NCBI GenBank assembly: GCA_033964015.1
Contig: CM066924.1
Location: 5,996,251-6,060,250, forward strand
Source of the DNA: Scolanthus callimorphus
Lineage: Eukaryota; Cnidaria; Anthozoa; Actiniaria; Edwardsiidae
Direction: 5' to 3'
Length of the DNA: 64,000 nucleotides
In this document: positions 1-12,900 of the stretch, piece after piece
Layout: every line of letters begins with the position of its first letter
Numbering within the stretch: the first letter of the stretch is position 1
Notes under the pieces: generated by a model
Told to the model about the DNA's origin: nothing
The model's input: the letters and a program-made list of their open reading frames with translations, nothing else
The model's database searches: none
Position numbers and translations under genes: made by a program

Positions 1-409
1 ATTCGCGAGTCAATCGTGCTGTGTTTCTTCTATGAGAATAAGTAGTACAGCTGAGGGAAAGTTTTCACTTTGATTTAGGATTTATTATTGGTAACACTTT
101 TGTTTTGTGAGTCAGTGTTGAGGCTTTTCGTATTTTTGTTTACAAAGAAGCCGTTTCATTTTAAATCTTTCGCTTGAAATTAAGTGAAACATATTTTATA
201 AAAGCAATAGAGAACTTTTTCCCAGTGTCTTCATACTCTGATGCAAACACTCGCGGGTAGGTTGGGAGAATTCTCGACTGGTTATGCATAACTGTCTCGA
301 ATTCTTCCAACCTCCCCTCGTGTTTGCATCGGAGTATGTAGACACGGAAAAAATTCTCTATTGCTTAATAAGATAATGTTACGTTCTTATATAATGCCAT
401 TGTCAACAG
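1..409. other. 5' flank / intron of the receptor gene with a foldback repeat
   Basis: No exon could be supported here. The next exon begins in phase 1 with the second part of a MAM domain, so the first part of that domain and the signal peptide must lie upstream of the window. The stretch is intronic and mostly filled by a foldback repeat (202-366). A strong acceptor (tgtcaacag) ends at 409. Confidence 0.6.
202..366. repeat. Foldback MITE (165 bp hairpin)
   Basis: The two ends are long imperfect inverted copies. The left arm starts AAGCAATAGAGAACTTTTT and runs through GATGCAAACACTCG. The right arm is its reverse complement, ending CTCTATTGCTT. The loop is about 25 bp around 275-300. No coding capacity. 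It looks like a non-autonomous DNA transposon; the superfamily cannot be told because no clear target-site duplication is visible. Confidence 0.75.
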
Positions 410-917
410 GAAAATACATTTACATCGAGGCATCTCATCGTCAAGTCGGCGATAATGCATTGCTATTAACAGAACACATCAAAGGCGGTGGCCATTTGAG
501 CTGCATACAGTTCTGGTACCACATGAGAGGATTAAAGACAGGGACCCTTAGAATACTTGCTGTGAATAGTACATCAAAAGAACAGTTGTGGTCTCGTTCT
601 GGACATAACGGCGACCTGTGGTTCTATGGGCAAGTCAGCTACAGCAGTTCTCGACCCTTTAGGGTAGGCTCATTCATGCGTGTGATTCCGATATCTAACA
701 TAATTGCTAAATTTTTACATAATTATGTTAGCAAACGGTGCCATTATACAGTGAACATCTAGTTTTACAACAATGTTAAGAAAGTAACCTTATTTAAGAC
801 TTGTTTGCTATTTTAAGGTGGGCATTGAGGGAATCATTGGCAGCGGAATGAAAGGTGATATAGCACTTGACGATCTATCTGTAACGGACGCTGACTGTCA
901 AACTGTGAATGATAGAG
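410..917 (+). CDS. MAM domain 1, second and third exons
   Basis: Exon 410-663 (entry phase 1) reads GKYIYIEASHRQ, then a GGGHLSCIQFWYHMRG stretch and WSRSGHNGDLW. This is the core of a MAM domain: conserved Cys, FWYHM, LW..G..G.W. Exon 818-917 (phase 0 in, phase 1 out) reads VGIEGIIGSGMKGDIALDD, then LSVTDADC, the conserved MAM end (GxIALDDI...C). MAM domains are adhesive extracellular modules of about 160 residues held by disulfides. The first exon of this domain lies outside the window. Confidence 0.9.
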
Positions 918-3900
918 GTATAAACTAAATTTAATAGATAATTAATAACTATTAAAATATAATCTGGGACTACTTCAGTATTTGAAAATGTCGTCTAATT
1001 TTAAGTAAACACAGTTGTCAACTTTGGCAATCAAATGTTCGTCGTAATTTCCACAGAAGAGCTTGGATGCTTTTTTGAATACGACTCGTGTGATTGGCGA
1101 CGTGATCGCAATTGGCAACTTAGCAAATACCTTCCTGAGATTGTAAACAAAGACTGGCAGAATACAAAAGGTAACTAAGATTAAATACACTGCTTTGAAA
1201 TTCTAGTGCTAATGATGGAGTGAATCGCGCCAACCGCGTTCGGTATGTTGGTCAGTCATTCGTTTTGAGGAACGCGGGTTTTTTGTGCAGTTGAATGATT
1301 GTGAATCAGCCTGAACCGGTGCAATAATTTAGACGAGTAACATGAACTATGGAGTTCTCCGGTAAAAGGGAAACATAGGTGACACAAGTTTTACATCTGC
1401 AAAACGGTGAACGTCAGAAGCCTTTAGAACATTTTCTTCATTTGTGTATAGAAACCATTCCTGTAACTAATAATGTTAATATATGTCTCATTGAGAGATA
1501 AATACAATTACCTATATACCTTTCAGAACCAGCATAATTTTAATTTTAGCATGTACAGGATACTTTTAATTGTTTCAAATAATTAGTTCAGAACTTATCT
1601 GACTTTTAACAACGTAGGTGGCTACCTTTACTTGCAAACTACTAACCACTGGGAAGCCATTACAAGTCCTTACATCAGGCAGGAACCAAGGATACGATGT
1701 CTCAAGTTCTGGTATCTGCTAGCCGGATTAGGTTACACAGTTCTTCGAGTGTCAATACGGACGAGCGTTGGGTTGTACCCTATCTGGAAAAATACCACTC
1801 TAACGAAAGGATGGTCCTATGTACAATTACCACTTACGAGACCTGGTGAAGACTATAGGGTAAAGAATATAGGGCAGCTGGCTTTTTAGTAAATGGTTTG
1901 CTACATATATCGCTTGTGTTTTGTGTTAGATTTTCAGGACTTTCCAGGACTTTGAAAAATAATCCAGGACTTTCCAGCCCTGGAATTCAAAATTTTCAAA
2001 TTCAAGAACTTTCCAGGTTTTCAAGGACTTGTACGAACCCTGGGCTTGAAATCAGGCGATCTTTAACATGGACGGAAAGCTAACACCTATAGGTTGAATG
2101 TATATAGGTTGTAGCAGGTTATCCTCCTTCTCTCTCTTTACGTCTCCTTTCCCAATAAGTCCGATTCTCAGGCTTACGCTGTGTCTTTACTTCCAGGTAA
2201 TGATAGAGGGGCAAAAGCAAGCCAAGATAGCCACATTGTTACTCGACGATGTTGGTTTTTCTCACGATGAATGCGAAATAATTCCAAGAAGTGGTGAGTT
2301 TCTTGAACGCATTTTACCCGACCATGGGTGGCGAACTACAGCTCTTTTTTTTTTCCAGTAAGACCTCCAGAAGTTTACCGGAAGTCTTTTGGCGCACTTA
2401 AACACTGGAAACTCGATGGCAGCGACAAAGACATAACGTGAGTACGGATGTGATGTGTTGGGAGACACTCTTCAGGGGCATTAGCGAGAAACTACAGCTG
2501 TTTCAGGTAACACGCGACTTCGCCGTTGCCGCCAGAGTTTGGCAGCTGGGTTTTCTGTGATGTCCATCAATGCAATCCGTGTGTCCGTGTGAGCCAATAA
2601 TATCCGTACTCAGTGCATTCGATTGGCTTCCCTTGCGAGACATGTCGCGACAGAAGCCAATTCACTGCACTAGTCGAAAGTAGGCAAGGATCTGATTGGC
2701 TCACATGGTTTGATTGACTACACAGGAAACTCAACTGCCAAAAGCCCTCTCGATGTTTTGAACGTGCTGGGTCGCGTGTTACCTGAAACAATTGTAAAGC
2801 AAAACATTTCAATTATAGTATGATTAGTTGGGTGACCATCAAAACGACAGACAAGGGTACGTTTTTATTCCCTTTAGTTCGCTTATCTGTTCATTTGCTA
2901 GCTTAGAGTCTAAGGATCCGAAAAATATTAGGGACCAAAAAATTCCAGGGAAAAATCTAGGCAACCTTTTTGTCCGTAGATTTTGCCAAAAATTCAGAAA
3001 TTCGTTTTTATGCTTTTCTAAATCGTAGGAGACACCGAGAAAAAGAAGTTTCAAGCTGTGGAGAGGACCCCGAACAATTATTTACCAAACAATTTCGTTG
3101 GGGGCCCTTGTATCGACAAATTTGAATCATGTTGAATGGATATGAATATTTCGAAACACGAGTGAAGCTATTAAAACGCGTTCACGTTTTTTCATCCATG
3201 TTTTGACGATTTTTATTATTATTAGCCATAATGATCGTTGCATTGTATTTCCCACAGCACATTTGGTTCAATCAAATACGAAACGATAAACAACAACAAG
3301 CGAGTTGCATGTCTTGATGGCATTACGTCCCACATGGAAAGTTCCGCCATAAATCTTCGCTCTATCAGCTTCTCCGTTTCTTGTTGGATAAATGTAGCGG
3401 AGCCTCAAAAACAGAGCCATGTCTATTCAGACTGGTCATCGCCATTTCAGTTCAGATTTTATGTGTACCAGCGTCTGGGTGTCGAGCTCCGAAGAGGTGG
3501 TCATTGGGTCGTACTGGTCTCTGTTGCTAGTAAATGGTAGGTTAAAAATATTTGATTGCAGTAGGGAGAGGGACACATGAATGAAGCACAATATAAGATA
3601 TGCAAATCACAAAGGCTAGTATTTCCAGTCCTCTCACAGGGAGCTTCGAGAAAGACAAAAATCCGCTACAAAGTCATGTCTACACAGTTCAGTTCCTTCC
3701 TTAGATTTAGCCACGGTCTCTAGCCATAATTAAGGGGGCAGCACATTTTAAATCCATAAGACTATGCTAAAGCTGTTTAGTGAAAAGAATTTGAAGAGAT
3801 AGAAAAATCTTAAAAAAGATATCTTCAAAAAGAATTTTAAGGCATTACCAATTCTACTGTCGTACCTTACCCCTACCCTACTCTCACTTGATTTATTTTT

Positions 3901-6900
3901 GTAATTATTATTGCAAACCCTTTCTGATTTGATTGGAGTAAACGTCAAAGCTCGCGTAAAAGCCAATAATTTACGCCGAATGTATCTTGGCTAATTGATA
4001 TTTTGGCATCTAAAAATAAACATCTTACAAAATTTGTTCAAATAACAGAAAATAAAATGATTCTTCATTCGGCATACAATCAGGTTTTTGCCACCGGCCG
4101 CCATATTAATTGTGCACGAGTAACGATTCAGATTCAAAATAGCCTAGTAAAAAAAGTTCGCACGTAGCTGGCTTATGCTCTTTGTATTAAGTACATGAAG
4201 TGAATAGCTCAAACATAAATTCAGCGCAGGGTGTCCAAGATGCCTCTAGAGGGGAATGGAAGTAATTTGTAAAGAACAACCAACACCTTGCCTTATATTT
4301 GAGCTCACACAGAATATATAAAAGGGTTTACTAAGAAAATCATTGGCTCGAATTTTCTCTGTTCCAAGTCACGTCTGATAAAAGCACTTTCATATGATAT
4401 TACTGCAATATGATGTGAACCTACGAAAAGGTACAGACGTTTAGAGTTCTTATGTGTCTTCTCAACACAAGCCGTGGTGACGTCGGAATCAGATTATACG
4501 AAATCCAACATAGGAATAACGGAGGGCCCATTGAAAAAGCGATGCAACATCAGCGCTTTCTAAACACGTTTCGCGGAAAGAGAACAGTAGTGTAAATTTT
4601 AGCATCAAGTAGTCAATTATATACTGTTAAACGCAGGAGCGCGTACAAAAGGGAATCCCTTCCGCTGTAATACTTGCCTTTCAGACCCTCTTAATAACGG
4701 AGGGCCCATTGAAAAAGTGATTCAACATCAGCGCTTTCAAAAGACGTTTCGCGACAAGAGAACAGTAGTGTAAATTTTAGCATCAAGTGGTCAATTATAC
4801 TGTTAAACACAGGAGCGCGTACAATGGGAATCCCTCCCGCTGTAATATTTGCCAATCAGACCCTCTTGTCAGATCCGTGAGAACGTAGTAGGGGTATTGT
4901 ACTTAGTTTGACGGTCGCACAAAGAGTTACTTATAAGCCTTAAAGAGATCCAAGTTTCTTTTGTATCTCTCCCTAGTATCTCACGACAGATGGGACACAT
5001 TGATACTGCCACTGTTTTGGAAACAATGCGTAATTCATAATTAACTCCATGTATTGCAGGACGTTCCCAAGTAACAAGTGGGTTCTCGTCACTTTCACGT
5101 GGGACAGAATTAAACGGGAATGCCGCTTATACGAGGACTACCATCTTGTCGGTTATAAACGAGCAAGCTACACTGGAGCAGATGTCGACCTTAAACTCAC
5201 AAACCACTCTACGTACGAGATCGGGCTGAAAAAAGATACAGGGAATGCAATGCGGGGCTGTTTAAGTGACTTGATGGTATTCGATAGAAAGCTCGAGCGA
5301 GGAGAGATACGGCAATTATACAGTAAATACATATACCTCTTTATTTGGAGATATGATGTTTAACTTCTCGTGTTGGAAAATATCTCACGCTCACTCGTGC
5401 GACCAATTACCTTCACACCACGGTGTGCCATTCACTATAGCTTGACTCCCTCTCCCTTCTGTAGGCCCTAGCCGTACGCAGTGTCCAGTACGCCAGACGT
5501 TGGACGGAGGATGTTGCACGTTTCCATTTCAGTACGGCGGACGTACATACAACACATGTACGCATGACGGGTTTAATGAGGGCCTCTGGTGTCGAACAGA
5601 GGATAGAGCAGGAGTGTGTGATGGTAAGTATCTTGAAATGTAAAATCTCCAGCTCTGTACTCTTTACCAATGAGAACAAAAATCTGTTTTTCTCTTTGAA
5701 AGGCTAATCCTCAGTGACTGGGCTTACAGTCACACCTCAAGATTGAAATATAGATTAGGTCGCGGCTATGTAAGGACGGGAAATACTCTATGTAAACGAT
5801 GCCTAAGCGGTATATACGTACAGTACTTTACGTTTTACTAAGTTTTTATTTCATTTCGTTTCGAAGGCTAGTGGAAAAATGTCACTGAGGGCCAAAATAG
5901 AGCACTTAGCATATAGTCTGCCCACTCGATACTCGCTAATAGTATGTAGTCTACATTGTAATCTTTCCCTCTCCATTAGCAGTTCGAGAATATCGGCCGA
6001 CAGGTTCACTGTCCTTTTCTCGTACAAACCACTGTTGTTTGGGTAAAGAAATTAAATATGAGCTAAATGAAGAATCGTCAAATGAACTCAAAGCAGTTTA
6101 GAGCATTAATGATATAACTTTATTTTTCACAGTTCACACGGAATGTGGTAGCATGACGGACGGGTGGTGTGGTTGGAAGGATAGCGTTGCATCGGTGCCA
6201 TGGAAACGTGTCTCCAGACAAAATATGGAAGTCATTACAAAAGGAATAAACAATGACATCAACAAAACCGAGAGCTATAACGGTACTATTTTCCGATACT
6301 TTTGAAAATCACGACACATCTTTAAACAGATTGAGCGCAGAAAAATATTTTAGGCGAGTCGTCGCGAGTGAATGCGCTCGGACGATCCGCGGAGCTTGTT
6401 TGAAAGTGAATGCTAATTCCAGTTAACACAACCATAAGAGAGAAGGGAACTAATACAGCTGATAAACAGCTTACAGATCTTCCAAATATTATGTCGTGCA
6501 ACAAGCCAATCGAAGTTAAATACTTCTAAACGTGTCCTTTTCCAGTGTATATATTTTAGCCATGCCACTAAATATCAAACTTCGGTTTGGCGCCATCAAC
6601 CCGTTATAACGCGATCGATCATTCTTGTTACAGTCATTTGTGGGCTAATTTTGAACGTTGGTGCATACGCTTTAAGTTATTTATCTCAACGGCTATCTAT
6701 TATGGCATTCGTCAATGACTGTTACCAGAGCCCCGGCTTGTCATGAGCGAGGGGGATAATAACGGCCAATACACCAAATCATTCGTGTATCATCACTTTA
6801 ACACAATATCGACTTTAATGCAACTTTCAGATATCTTCCATATATCCCAGTGATCAATTTTAACGCGCGCTCATTGGTCGAGACGTATAACGTGGTGCAT

Positions 6901-9900
6901 TTTCACAGGACAGAGATCAGACGATATTGTCCGTCGGAAGTGATATCCGTCCTGGGAGAAATGTTCTAAGCAAAAACTGGATATTTTCTGTTTAAAAAAT
7001 GATGGAAAACAAGCAACCAAGGTTTTTGTCTAAGAATGTTGATGAAATACGGAAATTGGTGGCTGAGGCGACACCGGAAATTACAAAAAAGTCAACTAAA
7101 CAGGCCGTGAATGTTTTGAATGGTTTACAAAGTTGTTAGTTTTTTGTTGTTGTTTCAGTCCAAGTTAATTCGGTGTGACATTTGCGAAAAAAATGAAAGA
7201 ACTAAACAAAAAAGAGCAAAATGACGATAAAAGAATTTTTTAAACTTACCATGTTGCATGTTCGAAATCTGGGCAAGATTTCTGTATAAACGCACTCGGG
7301 AAAGCACTAGAACTTGTGCGTTGTAAATTTGTTTTGTGAATTCGCTCTGATGTCTTCTAGCCCCACGTTAGGGTTTGATTGACAGTATTTGTGTCAACCA
7401 ATCACAGCTCGAATAAAAATATCTTAGCCAATCACCGCTTACGATTTGCCTTTTCGCGCCACTTTGCAGTTTAGTGGTTTTCTCACGTTCACAATGTTTT
7501 TTTCTCTCTCGAGTTTTTCCATGAAGTCGCTGGGATATAAAATAAATAAACCCCTTCTTGGCCTGCTGCAATATCGGCGGACAATGTCCGTGGATGAAAA
7601 ATGGTCCTCAAAATTTCACAGTTGCCCTCGAAGCTTCGCTTCTCGGCCAACTGTTCATTTTTCGTACCATTTTTCATCCTTGGGCATTATCCGCCGATAT
7701 TACAGCCGCCAGAAGGGGTTTATTTAGTAAATGTTCCCATCTTATTGATGCATTGTCCACAGGACCATCAAGGAAGGATTACGAAATTAACTTCTCTACA
7801 AACCATTCAGGCTACATGAAAATTCCTAATCTGCCAGAAATGACTGCGTTTAGCATCTGTTTATGGATGAAAACTACGGACACACTGAACGCTGGAACAC
7901 CTTTCGTGTACCGAGTACGATATGAAAGTCATGGGAAACTGATACCCGCAATAGCACTAGTGGATTACAGGAACTTTAGATTGTTCATTGGAAAATCCCG
8001 TTCGTAAGTACCAAAATTCATATAAATCCCGACTGGTGGAATACAAATGCATCAAGGGAACTTATCTACAGCAAGAAGTGTCATGGTTTTAGCATACTTT
8101 TGGTAATGCAAAAAAACATTCAAATAACTGATTGATAGCCAAAATACTAGGCCCATTAACCACAAAGCGGTCGGAAGAAAATGGATGTTCGGATGAACAG
8201 TTTACAAAGTTTGAAGTTACATCAAGATTTCTACGAAAATCTTACCTACACTGCTTATTAGGCTTATAATATGTAGTTTTAGGCGCTGCCTAAAAGCGGA
8301 GCTCCCAGTCAGTTCTATAACATTTTTAAAGCTTGCGTCTTCGTTGACGCCTCTATGACGTCATATCATGAGGCCTTTTTTGCGCTCCTGTGGTGACCTT
8401 GACATTTTGCCCAAGTTTTTTAGTCTTCCCTTCACGAGATATGAACTTTTAAAACTTTGATGACGACATCGATTACGTTACACACCACGTGACAATTTTG
8501 TCCAAGTTTTTTGCTTTATTGTGCGACGTATCGACGCCATTCTCAAGTGAAAGAAATTTGGAAGCTACAATAACTTAAATAAAGGCTAAGTATAACAATG
8601 GAGAACATTGCCAATACGCAGCAAGAAAAAGTTACCCCCCTCCCCTACACACAAACACCCCTGGAATATCGGACAATTTCCAATGTTAGCGTACCTGAAA
8701 AAAGTTTAGCTATGTGCCAGTGGAGACAATGAGAAAAGGCTAATAGAGAAAACTAAAGAGTAGACGAACACTTTCGCTTGAAAAATAGTAATTTTGCACC
8801 CTTTTTGTACACAGCCAACATACTACACTGTCAGCTAATAATGGGGAATGGAAACATACCTGCATACGCTGGATTGCAATAGGTGGTTATGGTTTCGTGC
8901 ATATAGGAAACTTTAGAGCTAGTGGATCAAACTTTGCACAAGATGAGGTTATTCCAGGTAAGCAAAAGACGGGGTACAGATTTTAATGTTAAAACAGAAC
9001 AGTTTCACTGCACCTTACCGTTCAGTATCAAGGTCTAGCCAAACAAACGAATTGGGAGTTTGTAATTCCTTGTGGAATTAGAGCGGATTTCATATGACTG
9101 CAGTGAAACCAATCGCAAATTTATTACACCAATTCTTAATAAAACCTATAGGAGTGATTACAAAGTGATTACCAATTACTCACGACAGTCATCTGAAATC
9201 CGCTTTTAACCTCTAATTTGTTGTTAGAAATGTCCTTGCAACCAAGCTCCCTCTCGTATTTTGTCGCAGGTGGAGGCGAAATGTTAGTGGGTGTGACATC
9301 TTCTCAAGCAAAGGAAATTGGAAATGGAATCGGCCAATTCGTCGGCACTATCAGTAACATGAACATATGGAGTCGTTTCCTTGACAGTGACGATATCAAA
9401 TGGATGCAACAGGGCTGCGGTGAAGAATTTTATAGAATAACATTTGCTTGGTTTCTATTCAAGGATTACACTGAAGGAGAACTAGATCTTCGAAGGCCTA
9501 GCACCTGTAAAGATGATAATGGTAATGTTCCATAACACGTCTTGTAGCTTCAGCAAAGAGTTCGTGTTACAGATTTATGCTCTCATTTATAAGACTAACT
9601 GGCAAACCTTAAAATGAGTCCGGTGTATTTGTCATTTGTTCCTCGCAATTTACTCCCCTGTATTATTCATAGGTCCAAGAGTCCTTCTTGACCTGAGAAA
9701 CGTCACAATCAATCAAACCTTGATGACATCTCTATATGAAAGTCCTATGTTCCCAATGCACTCGACAGTTACGGACTATGTCTAAGGTTCAGATATCGGA
9801 TTTATGGCCCGGGCACTCGAGTACTAAGACTTTATCAGAGTCTTGCCACAGATCACTTATCAAAAAGGCTTCTATGGCGAGTAAACGAAACTAATACCAC

Positions 9901-12900
9901 AGATGACACCTGGAGTTATGGGGAAACAGCTATTACTGGTGTAGATAAATACAAGGTATGTCTAATGTCAGTAGGAGATAAAGAGCAACTAATAGTTCAT
10001 CTTTTCTGTTCTCTCCTGTTCTCTCTGGGTAGGCTCCTATAAAAAGCACAATGTTTATAAAACTTGGCGTTATATTTCATTACAGATCTTCATCGAGGGA
10101 GAGTACGGCTCGCAACCCGGATTCATTTCCATCAAAGGAATTCATGTCAAAAAGTCATACTGTGCTACTTTTCCAATGAAAGCCGGTGGAGGTAAAATAT
10201 AATTCATAAACTTTTTGCATCACGAATGTTCTAACCAGACACTGAAATAGTAGATGCCCTCTTCCTGAAATTTATTGCGATACGGCACCCATGTGACAGC
10301 ACTAGGCGAAACAGGTTTTGAAAAAAAAAATGGTCGCAGAAATGCAGTGATTTTACCAAACATAACAGAAAACAAAAATTCTTGGAAACGTCCAATTTTA
10401 TCATTAGAACAAAATGTAATGCAATTTAAAAATACGTCCACATGGCCCACGAAATAATGGAAGCAAAATTGTCAAAATATATTTTGAAGGACAATAGAAT
10501 ACAACAAATGAAAATTTCAATCGTTCTTTTCACAGTGTGCAGGCACAACCTAACGAAGCCGAGTGGGTATCTCCACACGCCCTTCTACCCTGCATATTAC
10601 CCTCATAACGCTCGTTGCTTTTGGTACATCACAGTACAACAGCGACACAGAATTAGATTGCATTTTCGCTCGTTTGAACTGGAAGAAAGTCCACTTTGCC
10701 GAAACGACTTTGTGATTGTCTACGAGGGCTTTGGTCCAAAGATGATAGGGAAGTACTGTGGAACCAGGTATCCAAGGTTTGTGGAGTCCAGTGGAAATAC
10801 AATGACAGTTATATTCTGGAGTAACCTACACATCGTGAGAAGGGGATTCAAAGCTTATTACGAGTCACTACCAAGTAAGAAATACAAAAGTAGAAAAGCT
10901 TCAATTTAAGACCACGATCTTGGACAAAATTGTTTGAAAAAAGTTACATTTGTTGTCAAAAACGCCTAGGGTCTGCTGAAAATGTCTTCTATCCTTTAGC
11001 AGTTATCCCCTTTTTCAACGTTGTATTCTTAGCTGGGGTCCCTGAAACAAATTTAAGCTAAAAGGACCAACATTGATTCGAGGAGAAGGAAATAAATGTC
11101 TGCTTGTAAGCCTACATTCACAATGATGCACCTTTTGTCCAAGATTATTTTTTTTTTTACATAGCATTGCCTCTTCCTTACGGCTGGTTCCATGTGTGGT
11201 ACCACATTCATAATCACATTACCAATACATTTGCTACAGTGGTGCATGATGTTTAGAATATTTTGGGACCAGTTTGTGTAATACTTTTTTCCGGAATTTG
11301 TATGATGTTTTTTTTACTAGCTATTCCAATTTCTAATGGTCCACCCCTAACATAATGTAATCAGTGAATCAATTAGAAAGCACTCATACATTTTACATGT
11401 TTCCTCAGAGACGGATACAGAAGCGTCAGCATGTTTTGCAGTTGAAGGTAACTTAAACATAACGACAGACATGTCGATTTTTTGGCTTGCATGGGTTCAA
11501 ATACAAACTATACAACTTTTTTTGCTCAACAGGTTGTCCAGTAAGCTGTGACTGCGAACGACTTTCTCACGAGAGCAACGTTTTATTGATAACACCCAGA
11601 AACGGGCGTACACTTACGGCGCTTCCTTCGTCGTTCCCGAAGACCTCTATGGTGATGTAAGAGCATTTTGTTTTTCTAAAAAAAACATTCCAAGAGTTAC
11701 AAATGAGATAATTGTAATGACGTTAAGCCAAGTCATATCCAATGCTGTGGTTTGTGTTTATTTTAGAAGGTTTGGTCATCAACGGATTTCTAGAATACAG
11801 AACTTTGGGTTTAAAATATGTGCGAACACCATTCGTTACCTGTAAGTATTTAAAGGAATAACAATCACTTGACCGAATAATTCAAGATTTGAATGAGCAA
11901 ATGGTAAAACTCGTTGCTTGAATACCTAACGCTACTTTACAAACACAACTAAATGATCTTATTTTGTCACAGAGACTTATCTTACAACAACATAATCGAC
12001 ATTCAGTCCAAGGCGTTTGCTGAACTGCGGCAGCTTCAGACATTGTTAGTACGCTTGTTTATTTCATAGGAAAAGTTTTCAAGTTTTCTCATTTTACTGC
12101 AATTTTTCTTTCACAGAAGGATGAACAATAATTTTCTACGTGATATACCTCCAGAGGTACTGCATCCATTGCAAAGCCTTGAGACGCTGTAAGTTTAGTA
12201 ACTTTTTTTGTAAATGGAGTCTACTTCATGGTTGGTGTGCCGTACAGATTTATTCACGAGTCTCCCAGCGAATTATATTTTGAACTTGACTGAAGAAACT
12301 TGCACAAGCGATCCAGCCAGGAATTCGTTTATTATACGTACTGAGGTTTATTTACAGAAGAAATCGTTACACAACTTACCAGCGATAGTAATACTCATTG
12401 AGCACGTATTTTCAAAAAAGTTCAAATTCTACTAGTTGAGAGAGCATTTTGACGTTTCCAATTTTTGAAGCAAATGAATTAAAAATTGCTTAAATACATC
12501 TTTATATTGTTTTGTAAGCGCTACTGGTTGAGATTTGCGTGGTGCTTTTTACCTGTACCGTCCTTGAAGTTGAAATTTTATAGGCGTCGAGACAGTTTGC
12601 TTGACGTTTGATTCCTTCAATCAGATGTTGCGTACGCCGTAGTGAAATTTAATCGTTTCCTGTAAACACTCTCAGTATGTATAGAATAAATTAACTATTG
12701 TACTCGACTATTCTTTAAGCCTCTTTGGCAAGTCTTTCTAAGTCACAGATATTTGCTTTATCCTTCATTCTCCAGAGACATAAGTGACAACCTTTTAAAA
12801 GATGTCTCACAAGCGCAGTTTCAAAACCTTGCATCATTGCGAGCAATGTAAGTGACTTGGTGAAGATATGATAAATACAAGGCGGCAAATACAATCTATA

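Noticed and set aside
1..48. Reading of the first bases as a MAM first exon (CFFYENK)
   Set aside because: There is no donor in the right phase and a stop follows at once. Too short to support.
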